Part shown: positions 26,542-36,060 of the stretch, piece by piece | Layout: every line of letters starts with the position of its first letter | How positions within the stretch are numbered: the first letter of the stretch is position 1 | From: Deltaproteobacteria bacterium | GTDB taxonomy: Bacteria > Bdellovibrionota > Bdellovibrionia > Bdellovibrionales > Bdellovibrionaceae | Direction of reading: 5' to 3' | Assembly (NCBI GenBank): GCA_017302835.1 | Contig: JAFLCC010000010.1 | Span: forward strand, 1 to 64,000 | DNA length: 64,000 nt | Made by a program: the position numbers and the translations under genes | The notes under the pieces: generated by a model | Seen by the model: the letters and a program-made list of their open reading frames with translations, nothing else | What the model was told of the DNA's origin: nothing | Databases searched by the model: none

Positions 26542-29364
26542 ATGAAAAGTTTACGGTTATTTGTTTTTTTACTGCTTCAATTTTCATTGATGACCAGTTT
26601 TGCTAACAACCCTGGCGTGTCTTACCAAGGACGCATTTTTAAACCTGATGGAAATCCACTTGAAGGCTCATCAGTTCAATTTCGCTTGCAAGTGCGCTCG
26701 CCCGGTTCAGAAAACTGTTTGCTGTATGAGGAAGTTCAAACTTTAAATATGGCTGGCTCTTCTGGCGTTTTTGCACTCACTCTAAATGATGGCACTGGCA
26801 CAAGATTAGATACGGCAACTTACCAAGTAGACCGAATTTTTGCTAATCGCGAAACGATGACTTTGGATACCACTCGCTGTGCCGCAGGCACCACTTACAC
26901 ACCTAACTCTTCTGATGGACGTAAACTGGTAGTGTATTTTAAAGATGAAACCATGGCCGCCTATGAAGCGATGCCACTTATGAATTTAAATTATGTACCT
27001 CAAGCTATGTACGCGCTTGAAGCACAGAAAGTAGATAAATTTGAGGTTAGCAATATTCTGCGCGCAGTTGATGGCAGTGGTAATCCGGCGACAGCGCCGG
27101 CGCTGAATCCAACTCAATTAACAAATCTAAATACTCTGCTTGCGACTCCGGCAGCGAATTATGTGCAGACAACCAGTAATGGCAGTGTGGCTCTTCCCGT
27201 GGTTGCCGGAAATCCATCCAGCGGTCTTGCTGCTGGGCAAATCTGGTATGATTCGGGATCAAATGTGATGAAGTATTACGATGGTGCTGTGAAAACTTTT
27301 GGCACTAGTGGCGGAGGTGTGACTTCGGTAGCCACCGGCACCGGGCTTACTGGTGGGCCGATCACAACAACAGGAACAATCAATGTGGATGTTGGGGTAA
27401 CAACGGGAAAAATAATTCAAGTAGCTGCCAGCAATAAATTACCAGTGATTGATGGATCCAATTTAACAAACATCACTGCGACAGATGCGACGAAATTACC
27501 CTTGGCTGGTGGTACGATGACTGGGCCTTTAGTGAATAATTCAAACTCTGTTTCGACTGCGCTAGCAGTGACTCAGGCTGGTTCTGGGTATGCGGCAAGC
27601 TTTATGGGTGGGAACGTCGGTATAGGGACTGCAGCCCCAGGGGCCAAGCTAGAAGTTAACGGTGCGACCAAATTTCGCGGTGATAATGTTGCATGGACAT
27701 TCGGTGACGATGGCTCTTTTCCTGGACAATTGGGAATTATCAAGAAAGTCGGATCAGGCCCATTTTTTGGATCCGCAAATGCCAATCCAATTCGATTTGG
27801 ATTTTCAGATTATTCTGATTTATATATGACATCAATTGGTTCCCAAGTTTTCTCAGAAAAAATGCGCATCGATACCTCTGGCAATGTTGGTATTGGAACA
27901 ACATCTCCAGGCACTATTTTGGACGTGGCTGGTGCGCAGACGTTCCGAGAAATAGCAGCCCCAGCTGTAGCGGCCCTGGATCAAGGCCGGATTTATTTTG
28001 ACAGTACGGCGAACAAATTTAAAGTCAGCGAAAATAACGGTGCGTATGTGGACCTCATCAGTGCTGGTGGCATCGGTGATTTTAAGGCTGATGGCACTAT
28101 TCCCATGACAGGCAACATTAATTTAGGAGCCAATAATATAGTAAATTCGAATACAATTCAGGGTTCAGGTGCGGCCACCTTCAATATAAAATCACCTGAT
28201 GTTTCAACTGGTGTTGCGGGTAGAATAGACGTGGTCGGCGCTAATAATTCTGACGGAGACGGTGGCTCAATATTTATAACTGCTGGTTCTGCCGATGGAG
28301 GGACTGTTGAAGGGGGCTGGGTCAATGTGACTTCAGGCGCTAATTTCTCGGATAGTTTTTCGGGAGCTTCCGGAGGAATCCAATTGTCCACGCCAAACTC
28401 AGGCTCTACCACAAGTTCAGGTTCGATCATTCTAAAAACTGGCAGTGCTGGAATAGGGACGGTTGGTACGATTTCATTGGCTACAAGCAATACTACGAGA
28501 TTAACAGTTCACGGAAACGGCAACGTCGGTGTAGGAACGACAAATCCCTCTGCAAGGTTACATGTTTCACCAACCGCAGCAGCCACAGGCACTTTAACAG
28601 CTGCGAGAGTGACTGGTGCTGCAAATTGGAATCAAACTCTTTCTACAGAGATACCTGATTTAGACATTAACTTAGCTCGCACTGTTCAATGGGCAACAGG
28701 AGCCTTGCCGATGCAACGTGCAGTAAAAGTTCAACCTCCGACTTTGGGTTTTGTAGGCGCTTCAACCGTGACCGATGCTGCGACTTTAGGTATTACTGGA
28801 GCTCCGGTTAAAGGCACCAATGCGACTGTGACGAACACCCATGGATTGCTAATCAGTTCAGGGGCCGTGTCTACAGCAACAAACTCTTATGGATTGTCAG
28901 TGAATGCGCAATCCGGCGCGACTAACAACTACGCTGCTCAATTTATAGGTGGCAACGTAGGTATCGGAACAACAAATCCAAGCGAAAAATTAGAGGTCTC
29001 AGGAAATGTCAAGGCGACCGGTCTCTGCATCGGCGCTGACTGTCGAACCACATGGCCCGCAAGCTCCAATTCCGTAACAATCTCAGAGAAATCCGCAAAC
29101 TTTACAATCACGACATCTGATTCCGGAACATTATTTGTCGTCACCGGCTCAACAGCTTTAATCAACATTCCGACTCCGGCCGCCGCAGGCGCAGGATTCA
29201 AAATCGCAATAAAGAGTTATTCATCATCCACAATGATAATCAATTCGGCGACAGCCGACTGTGTGACGACCCCTGGTTTATTCGACAAAGGTTATCTTGA
29301 ATTAGTATCAACAGGAACCCAGTGGATCCAGACTGTTGCTCAGGTCGTAGGCTGCATACCGTAG
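26542..29364 (+). CDS. fibre-like exported repeat protein (940 aa)
   Basis: A signal peptide (residues 1-22) is followed by the conserved N-terminal module of this family (G-V-S-Y-Q-G-R-I-F-K-P-D-G-N-P; Q-F-R-L-Q-V-R-S-P-G-S-E-N-C-L-L), to about residue 255. The body has several G-N-V-G-I-G-T-x-x-P-S/G repeats typical of tail-fibre and S74-chaperone proteins. The C-terminus reads C-I-G-A-D-C-R-T-T-W-P and then a small beta domain, without an S74 chaperone domain. It is probably a trimeric surface or secreted fibre used for contact; that role is inferred. Its first ~700 coding bases are nearly identical to those of the 741-residue gene. Confidence 0.85.
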   Translation: MKSLRLFVFLLLQFSLMTSFANNPGVSYQGRIFKPDGNPLEGSSVQFRLQVRSPGSENCLLYEEVQTLNMAGSSGVFALTLNDGTGTRLDTATYQVDRIFANRETMTLDTTRCAAGTTYTPNSSDGRKLVVYFKDETMAAYEAMPLMNLNYVPQAMYALEAQKVDKFEVSNILRAVDGSGNPATAPALNPTQLTNLNTLLATPAANYVQTTSNGSVALPVVAGNPSSGLAAGQIWYDSGSNVMKYYDGAVKTFGTSGGGVTSVATGTGLTGGPITTTGTINVDVGVTTGKIIQVAASNKLPVIDGSNLTNITATDATKLPLAGGTMTGPLVNNSNSVSTALAVTQAGSGYAASFMGGNVGIGTAAPGAKLEVNGATKFRGDNVAWTFGDDGSFPGQLGIIKKVGSGPFFGSANANPIRFGFSDYSDLYMTSIGSQVFSEKMRIDTSGNVGIGTTSPGTILDVAGAQTFREIAAPAVAALDQGRIYFDSTANKFKVSENNGAYVDLISAGGIGDFKADGTIPMTGNINLGANNIVNSNTIQGSGAATFNIKSPDVSTGVAGRIDVVGANNSDGDGGSIFITAGSADGGTVEGGWVNVTSGANFSDSFSGASGGIQLSTPNSGSTTSSGSIILKTGSAGIGTVGTISLATSNTTRLTVHGNGNVGVGTTNPSARLHVSPTAAATGTLTAARVTGAANWNQTLSTEIPDLDINLARTVQWATGALPMQRAVKVQPPTLGFVGASTVTDAATLGITGAPVKGTNATVTNTHGLLISSGAVSTATNSYGLSVNAQSGATNNYAAQFIGGNVGIGTTNPSEKLEVSGNVKATGLCIGADCRTTWPASSNSVTISEKSANFTITTSDSGTLFVVTGSTALINIPTPAAAGAGFKIAIKSYSSSTMIINSATADCVTTPGLFDKGYLELVSTGTQWIQTVAQVVGCIP

Positions 29365-29863
29365 AATCACGCGGCAAACCGACCCTTTTCTTTCTAGAAT
29401 CAGTTTCTCCAAAAACAAATCTTACAATACAGGGGAAGCTCGCCTGGCTCATAGGAACATTCTCTAAGCATTCTGAACTAAACTCGCTGTGCTCGCAACG
29501 ACTAGGCGCGAGATTCCTACTGGGCAGGTTATTCAGTGATTCGCGCAATTCAATTAATCATGGTTAAGCGAGAATTTTTAATTTTGATAATTAATTTTAC
29601 CCAACGGGTTTTGACGCTAATGAAGATCTGTTATCGCAGAGAAAAAGCCGATCGTTTTTGATCATTTGTTGTTCACAGTTTTGGTGCCCAGTGGGGTAGT
29701 CAAGCATATTCACAGCGTCATGGCTTGCCTGGCGGTACTTTTGTCAAAAAGCCCCAGGAATTCAGAGAAAGTGTGAACAATATTTTGTGACATTATCCGC
29801 AATTGCTTGCTGGTGGCTTGTTTTGAGACTTCCATCTCTTTTTTTTAAACAGAAGGAGATCCA
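29365..29863. other. flank of the IS91-like element
   Basis: No gene is visible. The stretch links the fibre gene to the recombinase gene and probably contains the left end of the mobile element, but I cannot define that end. A good AGAAGGAGA ribosome-binding site lies at its right edge. Confidence 0.4.
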
Positions 29864-30705
29864 ATGCACCCATTTTATAAAGAACAAATTGAACGCGAGA
29901 TGAAGATCAGAGGCCTCAGCGATGACACAATTTCACTATACTGTGATAACTTAAAAATCTTCATGCGCAACTTCAAGGGCATTAAGCCCAGCGACGTCAC
30001 ACTTGCAGCCGTCAAAAAATTCAGTGAGAAGCTGAAGAACCAAGGTCAGTCCCACCGGTATATCAATATGCAACTGGCCTCTGTCAGATTTTTTTATCGC
30101 CATGTTTGCAAAGCTAACTTTGACGTGGGACAGATCCCTCGACTGAAAGAACACAAAAAACTGCCCATCGTTTTTAGCCGCGAAGAGATTAAAAAAGTGT
30201 TGGACGTCACAACCAACATCAAGCACAAGGCCATGCTGGCAACTTTGTATGGCACTGGAATGAGGATCAACGAACTGGTTCACCTCAAAGTCACTGACCT
30301 CAATGCCAAGGAAGGTGTGATCATGATCAGGCATGGCAAGGGAAACCGACAAAGACTAGTTCCTTTATCAGAGACACTTTTGAATTTACTTCGCCAGTAC
30401 TGGCAACAGCATAAGCCCGATTCTGTTTGGGTCTTTCCGGGTCTTGGCAAAAATAAACTGGTCCGTGTGGATTACCTGAGCTCGCTATTTCGTATGGCAA
30501 AAAAAAGTGTAAAATTCGTAAACTGGGCGGCTGCCACAGCCTAAGGCACAGTTTTGCGACCCATTCACTCGAAGATGGCACTGATCTTCGTAAGCTACAA
30601 ATCGTCATGGGGCATCAGGCAATTTCAACGACCTGTATTTACCTCCACGTCAGCAGACAAAGCATCGTCCAAATTAAAAGTCCTTTTGATAAGTTGCTGG
30701 CATGA
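29864..30705 (+). pseudogene. tyrosine recombinase/integrase split by a -1 frameshift
   Basis: The zero frame gives 226 residues: an N-terminal SAM-like core-binding domain (~1-90) and the start of the catalytic domain with Arg134 (T-G-M-R-I-N-E-L). It then ends at 30544. The catalytic H-x-x-R (30535-30546), G-H (His at 30613) and nucleophilic Tyr (30640-30642, I-Y-L-H-V) lie in the -1 frame, which runs to a TGA at 30703-30705. That stop overlaps the transposase start (ATGA), so the -1 frame is the real continuation. The shift falls at an A8 run (30499-30506). Either one A was lost, or the A-AAA-AAA-G stretch drives programmed -1 frameshifting. Confidence 0.75.
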
Positions 30706-31904
30706 GCACCAAACCCAAGTACGAAGTTGCCGATATCTTTCGGTCGTGCCGGCCTCTGCTGCCCCCACAGTCATCCCACAATAATAGAGTCATCGATGCC
30801 ATCATCAAATGTCGGACTCAAGAGATGGGTGGGCACATTTATCGCTGCGACAACGAGGCCTGTGGCCATGAAGAGCAGGCTTACAATTCTTGCCGCAATC
30901 GCAATTGTCCAAAATGTCAATACTCCGCCAAAGAACTTTGGGTCGAAGAGAGGGTCAGGGAGCTGTTGCCAGTTGCCTACTACCACGTTGTATTTACTGT
31001 GCCGCACGTGTTCAACGAGCTCATGATGTACAATCGGGAGATCCTTTACAATTTGGTTTTTCAAGCCTCCCAAGAAGCGGTCAAAACACATTTTATCAAC
31101 AAGTACCAAGCCACCCCTGGCATCATAAGCCTTCTGCACACCTGGGGGAGCAATATTTCTTATCATGTTCATACCCATATGCTGATCACAGCTGGTGGAA
31201 TAAAAAAAGCCGATGCCAAAATGAAGACCTCTGAAGTTTGGGTCGACTCTAAAGAAAACTATATCTTCCCGGTCAAAGGTATCACGGAGATTTATCGGGC
31301 AATCTATGTTAAAAAACTTCGAAAACACCTGAGGAAAAGCAAACTCAAGTTGCCTGCGAGTTTGATAAAATATCCGATGGCTATTGAGGATCTGATCGAT
31401 TCATCATTCAAACATGATTGGGTGGTCTATGCGGCAAAGCCGTTTCTTGCGCCAATTCATGTTCTTGAGTACCTTGGCAACTATACCCATAGAATTGCAT
31501 TTTCCAATCACCGCATCTTAAAAATTGAAAACGACCGAGTGTATTTCACCTATAAGGACTACAAAGACAAAGAGGTCTTGATCAAAGAGACAAGTCTTGC
31601 CTGCACAGATTTCTGTCGCAGATACCTGATGCACGTGGTTCCCAGGGGCTTTGTCAGAATCAGGTTTTATGGATTCATGGCCAACAAATCGAGAAAGAAG
31701 AATATTGAAAAAGCCAGAGGCCTGATCGCTGTCATGGACCCCAAAAAAGAAGTGCTAGATTCAGAAAAACTTGCCGTGATCATCGAAGACTTAAAGCTCA
31801 AACATAAAACGGACTCCGATCTTTGCGCGCTCTGCAAGATCGGCACAATGCAAAAATATCAGGACATTCCCAAAATTCCAGGATTTCGGAGGGACAGTTC
31901 ATAG
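30702..31904 (+). CDS. IS91-family HUH transposase
   Basis: This 400-residue rolling-circle transposase has an N-terminal zinc ribbon (C-D-N-E-A-C-G-H ... C-R-N-R-N-C-P-K-C, residues ~40-70). The central HUH motif is H-V-H-T-H-M-L-I near residue 160, and the catalytic Tyr region (Y-L-G-N-Y-T-H-R) is near residue 260. All expected elements are present, so it may be active. The start overlaps the stop of the recombinase -1 frame by four bases. Confidence 0.9.
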   Translation: MSTKPKYEVADIFRSCRPLLPPQSSHNNRVIDAIIKCRTQEMGGHIYRCDNEACGHEEQAYNSCRNRNCPKCQYSAKELWVEERVRELLPVAYYHVVFTVPHVFNELMMYNREILYNLVFQASQEAVKTHFINKYQATPGIISLLHTWGSNISYHVHTHMLITAGGIKKADAKMKTSEVWVDSKENYIFPVKGITEIYRAIYVKKLRKHLRKSKLKLPASLIKYPMAIEDLIDSSFKHDWVVYAAKPFLAPIHVLEYLGNYTHRIAFSNHRILKIENDRVYFTYKDYKDKEVLIKETSLACTDFCRRYLMHVVPRGFVRIRFYGFMANKSRKKNIEKARGLIAVMDPKKEVLDSEKLAVIIEDLKLKHKTDSDLCALCKIGTMQKYQDIPKIPGFRRDSS

Positions 31905-32298
31905 ATTAAGCAACAAAGAAAAAAATTCTGATGGTCATCAACTGATTCCAAATTTGGAAAAGGAATTCCTATGTTCAAAATTATGTTGCCCGTTCAAGAT
32001 TCTCTCAAATCAAGGAAATTTCAGAGAGAAAAATGCGGCTTCGACAAAAATCGGTAGACAAGTTCACTCGTCCCATAGAGAACTCATTTCCAGCGCACAG
32101 ACAACGACCCAATGGTCCTGTGACTTGCGGAGGTTGTTTCTCAATACAATCCCCATAGAAGAATCGGAAAGCAGGACTTCGAAAGATTGGGTCGTTCCAA
32201 CCCCCTCAGGAACCAGTGGCCACGGCCCTGATCAAATATATTTTAAATTTCCAAGTCAGAACTCAAAACAAGACCCCCCAGGCCACTCGTTCCCTAAG
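31905..32298. other. junction between IS91-like element and orphan S74 domain
   Basis: A frame stays open from a TTG at 31954 into the S74 domain, but its first ~115 codons resemble nothing and have no export signal. I read them as non-coding flank or element end that happens to be open. Confidence 0.45.
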
Positions 32299-32877
32299 TT
32301 TGGCATAGGAGCTACAGGCCCTTCCACAATGCTTCATGTTCTTGGTTCTTCAGGTGCCACGATAGCTACTTTTGCTGATGGTGGTGCGACAACTTGCACC
32401 GTCACTCCAGCTTCAACGGGCTTTGCTTGCTCGTCAGATGAAAGGCTCAAAAAGAACATCGAATCATTTTCAGATGCCGCTTCTTTAGAGAACATTTTGC
32501 AACTAAGAACTGTGACTTATGATTGGCGCAGTGTCGATAACGGACGTCACACGGGTTACATCGCTCAAGAGCTTGAGAAAGTGGCTCCAGAATTCGTTAG
32601 AACTGGCGAGGATGGCTTTAAGCAAGTAAATTATACTGGGCTTGTGCCTTGGATTACGGGCGCTATAAAAGCGTTCTATGCGGAATTTAGGGCGTCAGAT
32701 GAAATTAAGTCCCGAGAGATTGCTTCAGTAAATTCTAAGACTGATAAACTTGAGGCACAGAACGCAGCGATCAAGCAAGAAAATGCAACGATCAAACAAG
32801 AAAACGCTGAACTTAAGGCGCGCCTTGACCAACAAGAAAAAGAATTAGCGGCTATCAAAAATAAGCTCGGATTATGA
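32299..32877 (+). pseudogene. orphan S74 endosialidase-type chaperone domain
   Basis: From 32299 the frame reads F-G-I-G-A-T-G-P-S-T-M-L-H-V, one copy of the fibre repeat, then C-S-S-D-E-R-L-K-K-N-I, the start of the peptidase S74 intramolecular chaperone. It continues with Y-I-A-Q-E-L-E-K-V-A-P and a C-terminal coiled coil (~50 residues with repeated I-K-Q-E-N-A). S74 domains trimerise fibre proteins and cut themselves off at a Ser-Asp site; the expected S-D-E-R-L-K-K-N is intact. The rest of the fibre gene is missing, so this is the 3' end of a destroyed third fibre gene, unless the longer frame from 31954 is translated. Confidence 0.75.
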
Positions 32878-32978
32878 AATTTGGGAATTGCTTAAAAACT
32901 GCATGGGTTTCACGTTTGCCCGATGAGCCAAACGATGTTATGATTACCTGAGCAGGCAAAAATAACCAAGGAGTTTCA

Positions 32979-33623
32979 ATGAAGTTTTTAAATTTGATTT
33001 TAGCTGTTTTCACAATAAGCTTGGCTCAGGCAGAAAATAAAATAAAAATGTATTATAACAATGAAGAACTGACCAAAGTGATTGAATCCTACTCTAAGGC
33101 TTCAGGTCAAAAATTTGTTGTTGATCCTTCAGTTCGTGGCAAGATTTCAATTTTTTTACAGGAACCTGTTTCCATCGAAGAAGCCTTCAATCAATTATCT
33201 TCCGCTTTGGCAGTAAATGGTTATGCGATCAGCAAGCAAGGCGATACTATGGTGATCAAGTCTGCCAGAAATATTCAAAGAGATTTAATTGAGGTCAGCA
33301 CGGAGCGACCTTCACTGAAGCCAGAAAGAATGTATACTTGGATTTATAATGTTAAAAATCTACCAGCCGATAGTATCAACCGAGAACTTCGCATTTTAAC
33401 TTCTAAAGATGGTGAAATTTCAGTAAATGCCAATACCAATCAAATTGTTTTCACTGATTGGGTTTCAAGTTTAAACCGAGTTGCTGAGCTAATGAAAGAG
33501 ATTGATAAACAAGTAGACCCAGCGACTGCCAAGATTGTTGAAGCTTCAAAAAAAGAACGAGAATCGAGAAGAAAAGAGCAGGCAAGTAAAAAAGAAGAGA
33601 AAACAGAAAAAACTGAAAACTAA
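32979..33623 (+). CDS. stand-alone secretin N-domain protein
   Basis: This 214-residue exported protein has a signal peptide ending A-Q-A and an AAGGAG ribosome-binding site. Residues ~22-95 resemble an STN/N0 domain (L-T-K-V-I-E-S-Y-S-K-A-S-G-Q-K-F-V-V-D-P-S-V-R-G-K-I-S). Residues ~115-180 resemble a secretin N1-type domain (Y-N-V-K-N-L-P-A-D-S-I-N-R-E-L, N-T-N-Q-I-V-F-T-D). The pore-forming secretin domain is absent; the protein ends in a Lys/Glu-rich tail. It could be a periplasmic adaptor for a type II/IV-pilus-like secretin elsewhere. No partner gene is nearby. Confidence 0.75.
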   Translation: MKFLNLILAVFTISLAQAENKIKMYYNNEELTKVIESYSKASGQKFVVDPSVRGKISIFLQEPVSIEEAFNQLSSALAVNGYAISKQGDTMVIKSARNIQRDLIEVSTERPSLKPERMYTWIYNVKNLPADSINRELRILTSKDGEISVNANTNQIVFTDWVSSLNRVAELMKEIDKQVDPATAKIVEASKKERESRRKEQASKKEEKTEKTEN

Positions 33624-34077
33624 GGTTTAATTTTTTAACTGACTTTTTTAGGTTTTCTCTTTGATCTTCTAAAATTCCTTTTCACAAAATCAGCTTGATT
33701 GAAATTGATCACATTTTTAGTTTTGTAGGGAAGAGTGAGGTCTTAAAATATGTCCAGTTATTATTAATCCAAGGGCAGTCATTTTTTGTTCGCAGCATTG
33801 CAGAATTTATGATGCTCGTGGAAATTTTATTTGGACGATTCCCGAAAAGATTTAGGGCAGGACAAGAAATATAATCGCAATAGGTAGGTTTAATGATGAC
33901 GCCCATTAACCATAAGGGACAAGAAATCCTTTTAAGGATTTCTTCCGTTTCCAATCCCAGCATGTTTTTACTCAGCTGGTTGATTCGCAATTATATTTTT
34001 AGTTTCCCAAATTGTATTTCCGCTTAATCTTAGAAAGAAGCTCTGATGGATTTGAAGGAAGCTCTTTTTTGAGGACC
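33624..34077. other. intergenic stretch, no supported gene
   Basis: The minus strand has a 93-codon frame (33990-33709) that starts with TTG and has five Cys but no ribosome-binding site or recognised domain. I do not call it. Confidence 0.4.
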
Positions 34078-34107
34078 TCTGCAAATGATGAAATCATCAT
34101 TTGCAGA
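34078..34107. terminator. perfect 14-bp hairpin behind a lipoprotein gene
   Basis: TCTGCAAATGATGA (34078-34091) and TCATCATTTGCAGA (34094-34107) are perfect inverted copies with a two-base centre, 44 bases beyond the stop of the minus-strand lipoprotein gene. Its size and lack of a T-run resemble the 24425-24456 hairpin. Confidence 0.6.
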
Positions 34108-34150
34108 AAAATTTAAGAAGGTGATAATCGACTCTGTAAACGTTGAATAA

Positions 34151-35377
34151 TTAATTTGCAGTTATTGCGGTTGTTAACATGTTAGTCGTATTTGTCCATG
34201 TTAATACTGTGTCTTGGGTTGCCGTACCCCAAGCTGTACTTGTTCTTAAAGCGTAAAAATCGGATAAAAGAGTTGCAACACCGCTGATACTTGAACCTGC
34301 TAATCTAGTGGAAGATTCTGTGCATCTTGAACCATCAGTTAAGATATTTCCAGTTGCTGAACTCACGCAAGCTTCAGTCACAGCTCCACCATTTAATTGA
34401 TTACCAGAGCCATAATCAAGAATCAAAGATAATGAAAAAGCATCGCCTGTATTAGGCTTACCAGCTAAAATATACCGAGTGGATTCATAGGTGGATTGAG
34501 CGGCACTTCCCTCGGCAGAAAGAACCAATCCAATATCATTTGTCTCATCAAAATAAAGACGATAGACATAAACGCCAGCCTGAGATGCACTTGCTGTTCC
34601 TTGCGCTGAAACATATTCTACCCGCATAACATTGGTCAATTTATTCCAAGATAGAACTGTTCTTGAAACAGCTCCGCTGCTTTGCGATTCAGCCGATACA
34701 ATATTAATTTCGTCGGAGGTCATTTTTACAAAATAGGACTGATTAAATGTGCTAAAAGTAAATTTTTTAACATAGCTTCCAGCTGCATCTGCGACTGTTA
34801 ATACCATAACAGTATTATCTGGAATATTATTTGGACTGATACCGCAAGTAGTTTGCATCGTTGTTTTTAATGAGGCGGAAAAAGTAATATTATGATTTCC
34901 ATTTACTGGATAACCACTAGAATCAAGTGGAATTCCTACCGTTGTCGACGCGTGCCCAACAGCACAGAAAATGGCTAATGCATTTTTCATGCGACCAAAT
35001 ACATTTATATATGAACCATCAGCTCGAGTAGCCGAAGCTTTTAAGTGATAACCCATATATTGTTTTGCTGTAATCATGCCAGAATTAGTTAAAATATTTT
35101 GAAATAAAGCTGTCGTTGCCCAGTAAGTATCAAAATTTGGCGCTGCCATTATGCCGATATTTTGTTCGGAAACACTAGCGGTTGTAAGATCAGCATCTAC
35201 AACACCAGAAATTTTGGCAACCTGTGAATTTATGCTGCTATAAGTGTTGACGATTAGGTTTGAGTTATCTACCGCAGTAGCAGTTGATTCCGATTTCTTA
35301 CTACAAGAAATCACGAAAAAAGCTGAAATTGTTAGAATTGAAGCACTATAAAGGCTTTTCTTTAGGGTTAAATTCAT
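34151..35377 (-). CDS. lipoprotein of unknown function
   Basis: This 408-residue protein has a clear lipobox (V-I-S-C-S, Cys25) and a strong AAGGAGG ribosome-binding site before the ATG. The mature part is rich in Ser, Thr and Ala with few Cys, and is predicted by eye to be mostly beta strands. No family is recognised. It is transcribed alone and followed by a perfect hairpin. Confidence 0.75.
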   Translation of the reverse strand: MNLTLKKSLYSASILTISAFFVISCSKKSESTATAVDNSNLIVNTYSSINSQVAKISGVVDADLTTASVSEQNIGIMAAPNFDTYWATTALFQNILTNSGMITAKQYMGYHLKASATRADGSYINVFGRMKNALAIFCAVGHASTTVGIPLDSSGYPVNGNHNITFSASLKTTMQTTCGISPNNIPDNTVMVLTVADAAGSYVKKFTFSTFNQSYFVKMTSDEINIVSAESQSSGAVSRTVLSWNKLTNVMRVEYVSAQGTASASQAGVYVYRLYFDETNDIGLVLSAEGSAAQSTYESTRYILAGKPNTGDAFSLSLILDYGSGNQLNGGAVTEACVSSATGNILTDGSRCTESSTRLAGSSISGVATLLSDFYALRTSTAWGTATQDTVLTWTNTTNMLTTAITAN

Positions 35378-35658
35378 TTCTCCTCCTTAAGGATGTTTTA
35401 TGTTTAATCAGTTGGACCTATTGAAGATAACATCAAAAAAATAATGGGGCAAAAAACATGTTTAAAACAATTCGTTCGTCATATGAATTTGAAATGTAAG
35501 ATATAAGCAAAAATCGAATTTGTAATATTTAGATCTATTATTCTTCTGGAAAACAGACCTTCGCCTAGAACCCATGGCTATGAACATTTATCTAAACTTA
35601 TTTAAAAGGCCAGGGAATTATTTGTAAATTCCAACATTGAGATAATTTCTCTAAAAAA
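35378..35658. other. AT-rich intergenic stretch
   Basis: No gene or clear signal is seen, apart from the divergent promoter region of the lipoprotein gene. Confidence 0.4.
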
Positions 35659-35757
35659 ATCTCAATTTTGGTAGGTGTTAATAATTTCGTCAAAATATGA
35701 GACAAATGGAATTTTTAGCTAAAGCTCTGGCAAGTTCGACCGATCTTTAACATAAGT
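35659..35757 (+). repeat. duplicated 100-bp leader, copy 2
   Basis: This is the second copy of the leader at 26442-26541, about 90% identical. It ends at the ATG of the small lipoprotein gene instead of a fibre gene. Confidence 0.85.
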
Positions 35758-36060
35758 ATGAAATTTTTACGGTTATTTGTTTTTTTACTGCTTCAATTTG
35801 CATTGATGGGCTGCTTTATGCATGCCTCCATCACACCGCTTGACGGCAGTTCGGGTGTCCCTCTAGTTCCATTTAGCAAAGTCACTTCGCTTGAAAATGT
35901 TTCTGGTTCAAGCAATTACGTTGCTACCGCGGCGAATGGATTTAAAATCAAACAATCTGCCGGGTTATTAATTAATAAACAACTCGCTGCCACTCAGAAT
36001 GGCTACAAAGTTTACTTACACGTTAATGGACGCATCACCTCTGGAGAAGAATATCAATGA
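35758..36060 (+). CDS. small lipoprotein inserted between fibre leader and fibre body
   Basis: This is a 100-residue protein. Its first ~20 codons are nearly the same DNA as the start of the 940-residue fibre gene (26542), then it diverges at G-C-F-M-H-A, which gives a lipobox-like site (L-M-G-C). The remaining ~80 residues are unrelated to the fibre and unrecognised. Its stop overlaps the start of the 741-residue fibre gene (ATGA). It looks like a cassette placed between the signal and the body of a fibre gene. Confidence 0.65.
   Translation: MKFLRLFVFLLLQFALMGCFMHASITPLDGSSGVPLVPFSKVTSLENVSGSSNYVATAANGFKIKQSAGLLINKQLAATQNGYKVYLHVNGRITSGEEYQ

Larger units (their letters stand above)
29864..31904 (+). 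mobile_element. IS91-like element with associated tyrosine recombinase
   Basis: The span covers two overlapping genes: a tyrosine recombinase (frameshifted) and an IS91-family HUH transposase. Elements of this group carry such an accessory recombinase and move by rolling-circle transposition without terminal inverted repeats or target duplication. The true ends lie outside these coordinates and could not be fixed by eye. The element sits between a complete fibre gene and an orphan S74 domain, so it may have helped break a third fibre gene. Confidence 0.75.

Noticed and set aside
33709..33990. 93-codon minus frame with a C-P-W-I-N-N-N stretch recalling DHHC palmitoyltransferases
   Set aside because: Bacteria lack that family; there is no membrane context, and the TTG start has no ribosome-binding site.
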